Shown in pieces: positions 44,293 to 54,266 of a stretch of 64,000 nt of DNA. Under the pieces are notes generated by a model. It did not search any database and was not told where the DNA came from. It saw only the letters and a list, made by a program, of their open reading frames with translations. The stretch is from NORP309 sp964352735. Its GTDB lineage: Bacteria > Pseudomonadota > Gammaproteobacteria > Xanthomonadales > Marinicellaceae. How positions within the stretch are numbered: the stretch's first letter is position 1; every line of letters starts with the position of its first letter. Location of the stretch: assembly GCA_964352735.1 (NCBI GenBank), contig CAYGTC010000014.1, forward strand, positions 14,644 through 78,643. The letters run 5' to 3'. The translations under genes and the position numbers were made by a program.

Positions 44293-46478
44293 TATAATTT
44301 CTTACCAATTTCCTGAACAGAATCCTTAGGTGTATCAGCCATTAACCTTTCTTGTCTGAGACCAATTAAATCCGTTACTATTCGAGCGGCTTCCATTAAG
44401 ATGAAATCACCAGCTGGTTCCGAATCATTCTCTGTGTTACTGAACTCGTCATCTAGATCTGAATCATCCTCGTCTTCTTGGATAGTTTCGGAGTTAAATA
44501 CGACATTGACAGCTGTAATTAAAGGATCAAGCTCTCCTTGGGTGATGGCAGCTCTTTTATTTTTCCTTTCAATTTTTCGATCTTCCTGTTTCTTTGTTTC
44601 AGCTTTTCTGACAGCTTCAGACAATGATACAGATACATCATTTTTCATCTCATTGTAATATTCATAATCTTCTTTGATAAAAGCAAATTCAGGATTTACA
44701 GATTCACGCGCATTATAATTGGCTCTAAGGTGTGGAATTTCTTTAGTCAAGTCACCTTGCATATTATAGTTCGAACGCTTAATGCTGCTCCATGGTAAAG
44801 CATTTTCATACTCACTCTCACCATAACTGTCTGTACCTGCACGATCTGGAAATTGGATATCTGGAATAACACCACGATTTTGCGTGCTACCACCATTGAT
44901 TCTAAAGAACTGAGACAAGGTTAATTTTAATTGACCCATTGAATGTTCTTTGCTACTGGCATAATTATCTAAAGGAATCATACTTTGAACTGTTCCTTTA
45001 CCAAAACTGCGTTCTCCAACCACTACAGCTCTGCCGTAATCTTGTAATGCAGCTGCAAAAATTTCTGATGCAGAAGCTGATGCACGGTTAGTCAGAACCA
45101 CCATTGGCTTTTCCCAAGCAACGCCCTTATCAGCATCTCTATCTACAGATATACTTCCACGTGAATTTTTTATTTGTACGATAGGGCCTTTATCAATGAA
45201 TAAACCTGTTAAATCTCTGGCTTCTATCAAAGAACCTCCGCCATTATTTCTTAAGTCCATAACCAAAGCTTCAACATTTTCTTTTTGGAATTTTTTTAAA
45301 ATTTTTCTGACATCTGATGTAGTACTGCGAAAATCTTTTTCACCACGGGATCTTGCATCAAAATCCAAGTAAAATGCAGGTAAATTAATCACACCCACTT
45401 TTGTCATTTTTTTGTTTTCTAAATTAGACTGGACATCTAATATTTGATATTGCGCGGCTTGTTCTTCTAATTTTACTTTGTCTCTTACTATAGATATGAC
45501 TCTTGGCTTACTGTCTAGTAAATCATTTTCTCCAATGACAGCCAAACGAACCACGGTACCTTTATCTCCACGTATTTTATCCACTACATCGTCTTGACGC
45601 CACCCAACCACATCAATCAAAGAACCAGCATCACCTTGACCAACGGCAACAATTCTATCGCCTTTCTTTAAGTTGCCTTCTTTTTCAGCAGGGCCACCTT
45701 TTATGACTTTTTGTACGGTAACATAGTCATCAGCCCCTCCCAATAAGGCGCCTATCCCTTGTAAAGATAAACTCATGTTAATCTTGAAATTTTCTGAAAT
45801 TCTGGGCGCTAAGTAAGAAGTATGAGGCTCTATTAAAGTTGCATAAGCATTTATAAAATACTGAAAAACATCTTCATTGTTTGATTCACTAATGCGCTTT
45901 GCGATTCTTTTATATCTTTTAGATAACGTTTCTTTGATTTTATCCTCTTCTTTGCCTGCCAATTTAAGATTCAAAAAATCATTTTTAACCCTTTTACGCC
46001 ACAAGTCATTCATTTGATCTTCTGTTGTAACCCTAGCCAGTTCTTCCCTATCCCAGATATATTCCTCATCAACACTAAAATCAAAATCTTTATCAAGCAA
46101 TTTCAAAGCATATTCTGTACGCTCTTGTATCCTTTTCACGTATAGAGTAAAAATTCTGAATGCCATATCAACATCACCTGATTTAATGGCATCATCTACT
46201 TCAGTTCTATACACTTGAAACTCTTCAACGTCTTGTTTATAAAAATACACTTTGTTGGCATCAAGAGTATCAATATAATTATCTAATATTTTTGCTGAAA
46301 AACTGTCATCTAATTTCACAGGTTTATAATGTAACTGTTCTAATAATCGCACCACCCATCGGCTGGTTTCTTTTTGATAGGGCTCTGGTTTCAAACTGAT
46401 TTCAGTGGTTTTAGCATTGGCATTTAGGCCAAAAAAGGACAATAATAACAGGCTAAAAAAGAATAAATTGTTTCTCAT
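44292..46478 (-). CDS. prc: Tail-specific periplasmic protease Prc (S41 family)
   Basis: 728 aa with signal peptide (MRNNLFFFSLLLLSFFGLNA). An N-terminal helical domain and a PDZ domain (SLQGIGALLGGADDYVTVQKVI, GGPAEKEGNLKKGDRIVAVG) are followed by the S41 catalytic core: DLRNNGGGSLIEA, NRASASASEIFAAALQDYGRAV with the nucleophilic serine, and GERSFGKGTVQ with the catalytic lysine. A C-terminal DUF3340-like part includes a lysine-rich segment. It trims C-termini of periplasmic proteins. No nlpI is seen next to it. Confidence 0.93.
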   Translation of the reverse strand: MRNNLFFFSLLLLSFFGLNANAKTTEISLKPEPYQKETSRWVVRLLEQLHYKPVKLDDSFSAKILDNYIDTLDANKVYFYKQDVEEFQVYRTEVDDAIKSGDVDMAFRIFTLYVKRIQERTEYALKLLDKDFDFSVDEEYIWDREELARVTTEDQMNDLWRKRVKNDFLNLKLAGKEEDKIKETLSKRYKRIAKRISESNNEDVFQYFINAYATLIEPHTSYLAPRISENFKINMSLSLQGIGALLGGADDYVTVQKVIKGGPAEKEGNLKKGDRIVAVGQGDAGSLIDVVGWRQDDVVDKIRGDKGTVVRLAVIGENDLLDSKPRVISIVRDKVKLEEQAAQYQILDVQSNLENKKMTKVGVINLPAFYLDFDARSRGEKDFRSTTSDVRKILKKFQKENVEALVMDLRNNGGGSLIEARDLTGLFIDKGPIVQIKNSRGSISVDRDADKGVAWEKPMVVLTNRASASASEIFAAALQDYGRAVVVGERSFGKGTVQSMIPLDNYASSKEHSMGQLKLTLSQFFRINGGSTQNRGVIPDIQFPDRAGTDSYGESEYENALPWSSIKRSNYNMQGDLTKEIPHLRANYNARESVNPEFAFIKEDYEYYNEMKNDVSVSLSEAVRKAETKKQEDRKIERKNKRAAITQGELDPLITAVNVVFNSETIQEDEDDSDLDDEFSNTENDSEPAGDFILMEAARIVTDLIGLRQERLMADTPKDSVQEIGKKL

Positions 46479-46778
46479 GGTTAATAACTCTTGAACTTTT
46501 TAATATAGATTATGACTAATCATTCGTTAATTAATAATATAGTTTAATATCTTGTTTAACAAGACATCAATATTAAATTGGACAAATAAAAGCCATTAGG
46601 GTTTCATTTTGTTATAATTAAACTATTCAGTGCTGATATGCTGTTTTATGTCACCATAATATTGGTGAAGGTCTTGAAAAACAAATAGAAAGCCTTAACT
46701 AAAGATTGATTTATCATTCGTTGAAAATAAAGTACGAATGAAGATACTTATTTTTTAATTTCCTTGGAGAAATATTTT
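46479..46778. other. Divergent region between prc and fkpA
   Basis: 300 bp, AT-rich. A nested inverted repeat lies at 46543-46577: TTTAATAT and ATATTAAA outside, CTTGTT-T-AACAAG inside. Promoters for both genes are presumably here but none stands out. Confidence 0.4.
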
Positions 46779-47501
46779 ATGAAAAGAACTGTTACTGGTT
46801 TAATGGTGGGAACAATCATGGCCACCTCAACAACTTTTGCAGGCAATTTGGATACCGACAGTCAAAAAACCAACTATATGATTGGTTCAGATGTTGGTAA
46901 TTACATCCTAAAAAGTGGTTTAGAGTTTGATAGCGATGCTTTTATGCAAGGCATTAACGATGCTGCAAATGGTAAAGACTCTCAACTATCTCCAGAGGTT
47001 ATTGGTCAATTACGTAAAAAATTACAAGATGAGCAAAGAGCCGCTCAAGAAGAACAACGCAAAGAAATGATGGCTAAGTTAGAAGCTGATAAGGTGAAAA
47101 ACTTAGAAGCTGGCAAAGTTTTTATGGCAAAAAAAGCCAAAGATTCTGGTGTTAAATCAACCGAGTCAGGTATTTTATATGAAGTTGTTAAACAAGGCGA
47201 TGGTCCAAAGCCTGCTTCTGCTAATGCCACAGTTGAAGTTCATTATACAGGTACTTTGATTGATGGATCTAAATTTGATAGCTCTCTTGATCGCGGAGAA
47301 CCAGCAGTTTTTGCATTGAATCAAGTGATCAAAGGCTGGACAGAAGGCCTTCAGTTAATGAATACTGGCTCTAAATACCGTTTTTATATTCCACCTGAGT
47401 TAGCCTATGGTTCTGATGCTCGTCCTGGTAGTCCAATCGGCCCTAATAGCACTTTAATATTTGATGTTGAATTGATCGGCATTAAAGCTGCAGCTGAATA
47501 A
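46779..47501 (+). CDS. fkpA: FKBP-type peptidyl-prolyl isomerase (FkpA/Mip-like)
   Basis: 240 aa from the ATG at 46779, preceded by TTGGAGAAAT; a TTG 15 nt earlier is unlikely. The signal peptide ends near TTFAG. A helical dimerisation domain (DSQKTNYMIGSDVGNYI, QLRKKLQDEQRAAQEEQRKE) is followed by the FKBP domain (VEVHYTGTLIDGSKFDSSLDRGEPAVF, VIKGWTEGLQLM, IPPELAYGS, FDVELI). A periplasmic folding catalyst. Confidence 0.93.
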   Translation: MKRTVTGLMVGTIMATSTTFAGNLDTDSQKTNYMIGSDVGNYILKSGLEFDSDAFMQGINDAANGKDSQLSPEVIGQLRKKLQDEQRAAQEEQRKEMMAKLEADKVKNLEAGKVFMAKKAKDSGVKSTESGILYEVVKQGDGPKPASANATVEVHYTGTLIDGSKFDSSLDRGEPAVFALNQVIKGWTEGLQLMNTGSKYRFYIPPELAYGSDARPGSPIGPNSTLIFDVELIGIKAAAE

Positions 47502-47520
47502 TTTACCGTTATTGATGATC

Positions 47521-47550
47521 AAAAAAACCAGCAAATTTGCTGGTTTTTTT
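47521..47550. terminator. Bidirectional terminator between fkpA and the PqqD-like gene
   Basis: A 30-bp perfect palindrome with A7 and T7 ends and a CCAGCAAATTTGCTGG core. Confidence 0.9.
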
Positions 47551-47558
47551 ATGTTTTC

Positions 47559-47819
47559 TTAATCACATTTGATGATGTTATGTTTCAAAAGTTCATTGAT
47601 CAATTCATCAACGTCTTTTTCTGCCTCAAGATGATTAACCATAAAGTTTTCAGTAATTTTTTCAATAATATCAGCCCTTAAAAGACCGTCTGCAATCGAC
47701 TGAAAAATAACCACTGACGTTTCATTCAACTCAAAGTATAATCCTGTTTCAGGTTCCAGCAATAAAATATGGTTATCTGAAGCAGGCGTTTGTAAAATTT
47801 TCTGATTCACTTGATACAT
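47559..47819 (-). CDS. Lone PqqD-like peptide-binding protein
   Basis: 86 aa, winged-helix RRE/PqqD fold by sequence: LLLEPETGLYFELNETSVVIFQSIADGLLRADII, then EAEKDVDELINELLKHNII. PqqD proteins hold precursor peptides for modifying enzymes. No radical SAM enzyme, peptidase, transporter or obvious precursor gene is close by, so its partner is unknown. The ribosome binding site is weak. Confidence 0.75.
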   Translation of the reverse strand: MYQVNQKILQTPASDNHILLLEPETGLYFELNETSVVIFQSIADGLLRADIIEKITENFMVNHLEAEKDVDELINELLKHNIIKCD

Positions 47820-48237
47820 AAGAAAGAATTCTTACAGCTATCCTCTCTTATGTCAACAAGAATTATAGATAAAAATATTTTATCACTGCTAAATGATTGA
47901 TTTATACACACCTTTTTTGTGTCAAGAATTATTTTCATTTTTTATTTGAAAATAAATTATGCATATAAAAACACTAGTTACCTATCTTATTGATATTAAA
48001 GCGCTTTATTAAAATGGTTAAATTGTGATCAAAATGATGAAACCTCCATTAAATACAGGCATTTCAGAGCCATTAATAACAGTTATACACAGGAAATGTG
48101 GATAACTTAAAATGACTTAAATTACAAAAAGTTATCATGTTTTCTCAAGAAATGAAATAAACACATTATGCTAAATGACTGTCTTGTACTGACAAATAAA
48201 AACTGTTATTATTTTAGCAATTATTCAGCATATCCAT
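47820..48237. other. AT-rich intergenic region with three perfect DnaA boxes
   Basis: 418 bp upstream of priA. TTATACACA at 47902-47910 and 48083-48091, and TTATCCACA on the minus strand at 48105-48097, the last two forming an inverted pair with a 5-nt gap. The flanking sequence is very AT-rich. It could be a DnaA-controlled promoter for priA, a titration site or part of an origin. Confidence 0.55.
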
Positions 48238-50430
48238 ATGTCAAAAAATGATGTAAAAACCATACAGGTCGTTTTACCAATACCATTTGCTAATAGCCTT
48301 ACCTATCTGGTTCCCAAACATTTATACTCACACCCTTTTATCACTGGTATGCGTGTACTGGTTCCTTTTAGGCAAAAAAAATTGGTGGCGATAGTCGTAA
48401 ATAAACCATCACAAATTTATTCAAAAAATTTAAAACCAATTATCTCAGTATATGAAGACACGCCATTTCTGCCTGAAAACCTTATGGCATTCCTTTATCA
48501 GGTACATCGATATTATTTGCAACCTCTTGGCGAAGTTATTTTTACTGCGGTACCCAAATGGTATAAAAACAGCAGCAACCCACCACTCCCTCAAGAAACA
48601 TGGTGGCAAATCAACACACAAATTAATAATGAGAAAGCATTAGCAAGCCTTAAAAGTAAAAAACAAGTCAATATCTATCGGTATTTACTGGACAATGGTC
48701 CATTGCAAAGCCGTTCAATGACACATATTGAACTCAGCGCATCAGCACAATGCAGAGCCTTATTGAAAAAAGATTTATTGGTCAAATCTGAGTTGTGCTT
48801 TGTTGATGCAGACCCACCAAAAAACCCAGACTTTATACTTACCAAAGACCAGCAAAAAGCCTATAATGACATTGCAGAAAATCAAGGTTTTAACACTTAC
48901 TTACTGGATGGAATTACAGGCTCTGGTAAAACAGAAGTCTACATAAGACTGGTGAAGGAAATTGTAAAATCAGGACAACAAGCATTGATACTTGTCCCTG
49001 AAATTGGCTTAACGCCACAACTTTTTCATGAATTTACCAAAAGAATCCATGGGCGTGTATCAGTATTTCATTCAGGGTTGACGGCAGCAGCCCGAGCCCG
49101 AGCATGGATAAAGGCCAAGTCTGGTGAAATTGATGTCATAGTTGCCACACGTTCAGGAATATTTACACCGTTCACAAACCTTGGCATTGTCATTGTTGAT
49201 GAAGAACATGATTTAAGTTTTAAACAACAAGATGGCTTTAGATATTCAGCCAGAGATTTAGCTGTAATGCGGGGTAAAATGCTCAATATTCCGGTCATAT
49301 TAGGATCAGCAACACCATCTTTGGAAACTTTCAATAATGCCAATAACAAAAAATACCAATGGCTCAAACTCAGGCAAAGAACCAATAAGCAGGCCCTTCC
49401 TGCAATCAGAGTGTTTGATGTTCGTCAGCATAAAATGCATCATGGCCTATCGAAAAAAGTTTTGTTATCAATTGAAGAAGAAATCAATAAAGATAATCAA
49501 GTGCTGGTTTTTTTAAATCGACGCGGCTGGTCCCCAAAAATCAATTGCCAAGACTGTGGTTGGGTCGCTCAATGTGATGAGTGTGATACATATTTAACCT
49601 ATCATAAACACATGAACAGGCTGCGATGCCACCACTGTGAACGTCTATATAGTCTACCAGAATTTTGCCCAGATTGCGGCTCTCAAAAAGTTGAAACCAT
49701 GGGCACAGGCACTGAAAAAATACACCATGGACTCGAAACTGCATTAAAAAACACCACTGTTATTCGGGTTGATCGCGATACAGTAAAAACCGCTAATCAG
49801 TGGCAAAAAACCATTGATAATATCAAAACAGGTATACCATGTGTGATGGTAGGTACACAGATGTTGTCAAAAGGACACGACTTCCCTAATTTGACATTGG
49901 TGGTTATCGTCAATGTTGATAACAGTTTCTTTTCACTGGACTTTAGGGCCACAGAACATTTATCACAATTGATGATTCAAGTTTCAGGCAGAGCGGGAAG
50001 AAAACACAAAACAGGACAAGTCATCATTCAAACCCAATGTCCTGAACACAGCTTCTTCCAGTTATTACTGGGTAAAAGTTATCAAGATTACGCCATGCAT
50101 GAACTGCAGCAACGTCAAGAAATTGGTTTTCCGCCGGGCAGCTATATGGCGATCATCCGTGCTCGGTCAAAAAATGAAAAAGATGTTAATGAGTTCTGTG
50201 AAGAAATCTTAAGGACAGCACCAGAACATGAGAGTGTCAATATTATGGGCCCAATACCAGCTCCCATTTATAAGAAAATGAGCCAATATCACATGCAACT
50301 GATATTTAACGGCAATCATCGACAAATATTGCACCATTGTTTGCAAAGCATTACAGAAAAGATCAGAAGCAGTAAAACAACCAGCAATATCATTTGGAGC
50401 CTTGATTTAGATCCAATTAATCTCAGCTAG
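48238..50430 (+). CDS. priA: Primosomal helicase PriA
   Basis: 730 aa replication-restart helicase. The N-terminal 3'-DNA-binding domain is followed by the SF2 core: Walker A DGITGSGKTEVYIRL, ILVPEIGLTPQ, VIVDEEHDLSFKQQ (DEEH), LGSATPSLET, and the later TQMLSKGHDFPNLTLV and QVSGRAGR. The zinc region has eight cysteines (NCQDCGWVAQCDECDTYL, LRCHHCERLY, FCPDCGS). Full length. It restarts replication at stalled forks. Confidence 0.95.
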   Translation: MSKNDVKTIQVVLPIPFANSLTYLVPKHLYSHPFITGMRVLVPFRQKKLVAIVVNKPSQIYSKNLKPIISVYEDTPFLPENLMAFLYQVHRYYLQPLGEVIFTAVPKWYKNSSNPPLPQETWWQINTQINNEKALASLKSKKQVNIYRYLLDNGPLQSRSMTHIELSASAQCRALLKKDLLVKSELCFVDADPPKNPDFILTKDQQKAYNDIAENQGFNTYLLDGITGSGKTEVYIRLVKEIVKSGQQALILVPEIGLTPQLFHEFTKRIHGRVSVFHSGLTAAARARAWIKAKSGEIDVIVATRSGIFTPFTNLGIVIVDEEHDLSFKQQDGFRYSARDLAVMRGKMLNIPVILGSATPSLETFNNANNKKYQWLKLRQRTNKQALPAIRVFDVRQHKMHHGLSKKVLLSIEEEINKDNQVLVFLNRRGWSPKINCQDCGWVAQCDECDTYLTYHKHMNRLRCHHCERLYSLPEFCPDCGSQKVETMGTGTEKIHHGLETALKNTTVIRVDRDTVKTANQWQKTIDNIKTGIPCVMVGTQMLSKGHDFPNLTLVVIVNVDNSFFSLDFRATEHLSQLMIQVSGRAGRKHKTGQVIIQTQCPEHSFFQLLLGKSYQDYAMHELQQRQEIGFPPGSYMAIIRARSKNEKDVNEFCEEILRTAPEHESVNIMGPIPAPIYKKMSQYHMQLIFNGNHRQILHHCLQSITEKIRSSKTTSNIIWSLDLDPINLS

Positions 50431-50456
50431 CCCAATTGTTAAAATCATTTTTTATT

Positions 50457-52190
50457 TCATTTAACAGCAGCCTGAGGCACTCCTTTAGGTATGGCATCCA
50501 ACAAACGTTGTGTGTAGGCTTGTTGAGGATTCTCGTATATATTTTTAGCGGTATCCAGCTCGATTATTTTGCCCTTATTCATCACGCCCACTCTATCAGA
50601 AATATAATTCACCACAGATAAGTCATGTGAAATAAAAATATAAGTAAGACCCAATTCTTGTTGTAAATCCTGCAAAAGGTTCAACACCTGAGCTTGGACA
50701 GAAACATCCAGTGCTGATACTGACTCATCACAAATGATGAATTCAGGTTCAATACCAATGGCTCTGGCTATACATATTCTTTGTCTTTGCCCTCCAGAAA
50801 ACTCGTGAGGATACCTGTTCAAATGTTGTGATTTAAGTCCAACTTTCAACAAAAGTTGTTCTGCACGCTCTAAACGGTCTCTTTTATTCTCACCAAAATC
50901 ATGAATCGTCATGGGTTCGGTGATGATATCTCCAATGGTCATTCGAGGATTCAAAGACGAATAAGGGTCTTGAAAAATAATTTGCATGCGTGATCGCAAT
51001 GCGCGCATCGACTCTTTATCCTGACTCATCACGTCAATGCCATCAAAAATAACTTGGCCATCAGTGGCTTTTTGTAGGCGCAATATGGTCCGCCCCAAAG
51101 TGGTTTTTCCACATCCAGATTCACCCACCAGTCCCAATGTCTCACCTTTATGTACAACAAAGCTGACATCATCAACGGCCTTAACATGATTACGAACCCG
51201 GCCCAATAAGCCGCTTTTTACAGGAAACCATGTTTTTAAATTATTGACTTCTAATAATACTGGATGTCTGTCTATATCAGATTTATCGGGTTTAACCATC
51301 GGCTCAAATTTTTCAGCTTGCACGTGCTTTTCTCGACCGTCTTCATGCATATAATCCGATACGGTTAATAACCTTTTTGGATTGCCTTCTAAAAGCGGTC
51401 TACAGGCAATCAGTCCTTTGGTGTATGGGTGCTGTGGCTGTTTGAAAATATTGTGTACATGATTCTTTTCTACGATATCAGAACGGTACATGACCACAAC
51501 ATCATCTGCCAAATCGGCAATAACACCCAAGTCATGAGTGATGAATAACATGCCCATATTATATTTTTGTTGTAATTCCAGCATCAGCTCCAAAACTTGT
51601 TTCTGGATTGTCACATCAAGTGCTGTTGTTGGCTCATCAGCAATCAATAAGTCTGGCTCACATGCAATAGCCATGGCTATCATCACACGTTGCTTTTGCC
51701 CGCCAGACATTTCATGTGGATAGGCTTTGATTTTATTTTTTGGGTCAGGAATACCCACTTGATCTAACAAGTCAATGGCATAGTTCCATGCTTGTTTTCG
51801 TGTCATACCTTTGTGCAATCTTAAAACTTCTGCGACCTGTGAACCAATCCTAAAAACAGGATTTAAGGCAGTCATTGGCTCTTGAAAGATCATAGAAATA
51901 CGATTGCCACGGATTTGACGCATGTATTTTTCACTTTTATTCAGCAAATCATCCCCATGAAAAAGAATACGACCTGAACTGATTTCACCCGGAGGCATTG
52001 GAATTAAACCCATGGTCGCCAGTGAAGTAACACTTTTACCAGAGCCAGATTCACCAACCAATCCTATGGTTTTACCTCGAGGAATATCAAAAGAAACATT
52101 ATTTACTGCCGTAATGATTTCTTCTTGTGTATGAAATTTAACTGTTAAATTTTGGATGCTTAATAAAGGATCGTTTTGCTTGTCGTTCAT
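50457..52190 (-). CDS. Peptide ABC transporter, fused double ATP-binding protein
   Basis: 577 aa with two ABC cassettes of the Dpp/Opp type. Cassette 1 (about 1-265): GLVGESGSGKSVT, MSGGQKQRV, LLIADEPTTALDV. Cassette 2 (about 315-560): GLVGESGCGKTTLGR, FSGGQRQRICIARA, IICDESVSALDV. It equals OppD joined to OppF, as in YejF or GsiA. It energises the two permeases encoded upstream. No solute-binding protein gene is present in the cluster. Confidence 0.9.
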   Translation of the reverse strand: MNDKQNDPLLSIQNLTVKFHTQEEIITAVNNVSFDIPRGKTIGLVGESGSGKSVTSLATMGLIPMPPGEISSGRILFHGDDLLNKSEKYMRQIRGNRISMIFQEPMTALNPVFRIGSQVAEVLRLHKGMTRKQAWNYAIDLLDQVGIPDPKNKIKAYPHEMSGGQKQRVMIAMAIACEPDLLIADEPTTALDVTIQKQVLELMLELQQKYNMGMLFITHDLGVIADLADDVVVMYRSDIVEKNHVHNIFKQPQHPYTKGLIACRPLLEGNPKRLLTVSDYMHEDGREKHVQAEKFEPMVKPDKSDIDRHPVLLEVNNLKTWFPVKSGLLGRVRNHVKAVDDVSFVVHKGETLGLVGESGCGKTTLGRTILRLQKATDGQVIFDGIDVMSQDKESMRALRSRMQIIFQDPYSSLNPRMTIGDIITEPMTIHDFGENKRDRLERAEQLLLKVGLKSQHLNRYPHEFSGGQRQRICIARAIGIEPEFIICDESVSALDVSVQAQVLNLLQDLQQELGLTYIFISHDLSVVNYISDRVGVMNKGKIIELDTAKNIYENPQQAYTQRLLDAIPKGVPQAAVK

Positions 52191-52302
52191 ATTTTTCCTG
52201 TGTTACTAAAACAATTCAAACAATTGAATGCGATGTGGACCATGACCAAGCACAACTATAATGTAATTATCGTAAGCACGCAAGTTCATTTTAAGATGAG
52301 AC

Positions 52303-52327
52303 CTAACTCGAATATTTTATCAAATCG
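52303..52327 (+). repeat. Dispersed repeat core, copy C
   Basis: CTAACTCGAATATTTTATCA followed by AATCG; one mismatch to the core CGAATATTTCATCAAATC of copy A. It lies in the 177-bp gap between the permease and ATPase genes. Confidence 0.5.
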
Positions 52328-52367
52328 ATAGGAATACAAAAATATGCACACAATGACCTGATACATT

Positions 52368-53273
52368 TTACCCACTTCTTGGATCCATGGCATCACGAAG
52401 CCCATCACCAATGAAGTTAAAACACAATAACGCCAATGCCAGAAAACCTGCTGGAAACAATAAAGACCACGCCGCAATTTCCATGTCAAGAGCCCCCTCA
52501 TTAACCAAAGCCCCCCATGATGTGTGTGGTTCTTGAATGCCCAAACCCAAAAAACTCAGAAATGATTCAATCAAAATAACTTGTGGTATGGTTAAAGTGA
52601 CATAAACCACAACAACCCCCATCAAATTTGGCACAATATGCTTAATAATTATCCTTGATGTACTGGCACCTGCAGCTACTGCGGCTTCAACAAAGGCTTT
52701 GTTTTTCAAGCTCAAAGTCTGACCACGAACAATCCGCGCCATATCAAGCCACATATAACAACCAATTGCAGCAAATAAGATGTATAAATTCTGGCCAAAA
52801 ACCACCATCAACATGATCATCAGAAACATAAATGGTAACGCATAAAGCGCATCAACTAAGCGCATCATCAATTCATCGGTTTTACCACCGATGTATCCTG
52901 CAATTGAACCATAACTGACACCTATAAAAACACTCACAATTGTCGCAATAACACCAACCAACAATGAAATTCTTCCGCCATATAATGTACGCACAAATAA
53001 ATCTCTTCCCATTGCATCTGTCCCAAAATAATGGGCATTTGACATATCAGGTGCAACAGACATATTTTCCCAATCTATGAAATCAATCGCATACGGAGAA
53101 AACCATGGACCAATGATTATTGCTAAAACCATTAACAATAATAACAACAGGCTAATGAGTGCCAAACGGTGGGCTGTGAATCTTGACCACACATCATGCC
53201 ACAAACTTTTGCCTTTATTGTCCCGATTTATTTGGAGTCCTTGTTGTATCATCTTATTTTTATAGGTATTCAT
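52368..53273 (-). CDS. Peptide ABC transporter permease (OppC/DppC-like)
   Basis: 301 aa from the ATG at 53273, which is 2 nt after the stop of the upstream permease; a TTG two codons earlier is possible. Six membrane segments with the OppC N-terminal domain (RFTAHRLALISLLLLLLMVLAII). The inner-membrane component loop EAAVAAGASTSRIIIKHIVPN contacts the ATPase, and SFLGLGIQEPHTSWGALVN is the family signature. Confidence 0.9.
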   Translation of the reverse strand: MNTYKNKMIQQGLQINRDNKGKSLWHDVWSRFTAHRLALISLLLLLLMVLAIIIGPWFSPYAIDFIDWENMSVAPDMSNAHYFGTDAMGRDLFVRTLYGGRISLLVGVIATIVSVFIGVSYGSIAGYIGGKTDELMMRLVDALYALPFMFLMIMLMVVFGQNLYILFAAIGCYMWLDMARIVRGQTLSLKNKAFVEAAVAAGASTSRIIIKHIVPNLMGVVVVYVTLTIPQVILIESFLSFLGLGIQEPHTSWGALVNEGALDMEIAAWSLLFPAGFLALALLCFNFIGDGLRDAMDPRSG

Positions 53274-53275
53274 GA

Positions 53276-54202
53276 TCAATTATCTAACCGAATACTTGGA
53301 TCCAAAACAGCATAAAGAACATCAACGATCAAGTTAAAAACAATAATTAAAACGCCAATGAACAAGATGACACCCATGACCAGGGTATAGTCACGATTTA
53401 ACGCCCCATAAACAAAATACCTTCCCAGCCCAGGAACTGCAAAAATTTTCTCTATGACCACTGAACCTGTCACAATTCCTGCTGCAGCCGGCCCTAAATA
53501 TGAAATAACTGGGATTAAGGAAGGTTTCAAAGCATGTCTAATAACGACTTGAGAGAAAGACAAACCCTTGGCTGTGGCAGTTCGAATAAAATCACTGTGC
53601 AATATTTCAATCATAGAACTGCGCATCAATCTGGCTATATTTGCGATATACCTTAATGACAAAGCAAACACCGGCAATACCAAATAACGCCATTGCCCAT
53701 CTCCCCAGCCCCCAGCAGGTAAAAAATCATGATAGACCGCACAGTATAAGATTAACAATGGTGCAATCACGAAATTTGGCAGCGATATGCCCATCATTGT
53801 AGTAGACATTAGCATATAATCTACCCATGAGTTTTTTCGTACCGCTGCAAATGTTCCTATCACAACCCCACAAAAAACAGCAAAAATCAAAGCCAAACCA
53901 CCTATGGTCAATGAAATGGGAAAACCTTTAATTATCAATTCATTAACACTGAAATCTTTGTATTGAAATGATGGGCCTAAATCACCTTGTAATAGCTGTC
54001 CCAAATAGCGAAAATATTGCTCTATCAACGATTCATCCAGATGGTACTTTGCCCGCAAATTTTTTTCAATAACGGCTGGCAATTGCCTTTCTGAGTCAAA
54101 TGGCCCACCTGGGGCCATCCTTACCATAAAAAAAGTCATGGTCATCAATAACAAGAGTGTTGGCAATGCCACCAATATGCGTTTGATCAAATACCTAATC
54201 AT
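53276..54202 (-). CDS. Peptide ABC transporter permease (OppB/DppB-like)
   Basis: 308 aa, six membrane segments. MIRYLIKRILVALPTLLLLM, RMAPGGPFDSERQLP and the EAA-type loop RTATAKGLSFSQVVIRHALKPSLIPV are typical of OppB. First gene of the transporter set; the second permease follows directly. The AMINO-terminal block MAPGGPF points to oligopeptide rather than metal import. Confidence 0.9.
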   Translation of the reverse strand: MIRYLIKRILVALPTLLLLMTMTFFMVRMAPGGPFDSERQLPAVIEKNLRAKYHLDESLIEQYFRYLGQLLQGDLGPSFQYKDFSVNELIIKGFPISLTIGGLALIFAVFCGVVIGTFAAVRKNSWVDYMLMSTTMMGISLPNFVIAPLLILYCAVYHDFLPAGGWGDGQWRYLVLPVFALSLRYIANIARLMRSSMIEILHSDFIRTATAKGLSFSQVVIRHALKPSLIPVISYLGPAAAGIVTGSVVIEKIFAVPGLGRYFVYGALNRDYTLVMGVILFIGVLIIVFNLIVDVLYAVLDPSIRLDN

Positions 54203-54266
54203 TGTCTAATGGTCATCAAACCCACTTAAGATTAAATCAACACCAAAAACAACCACTTTTTAAGGC

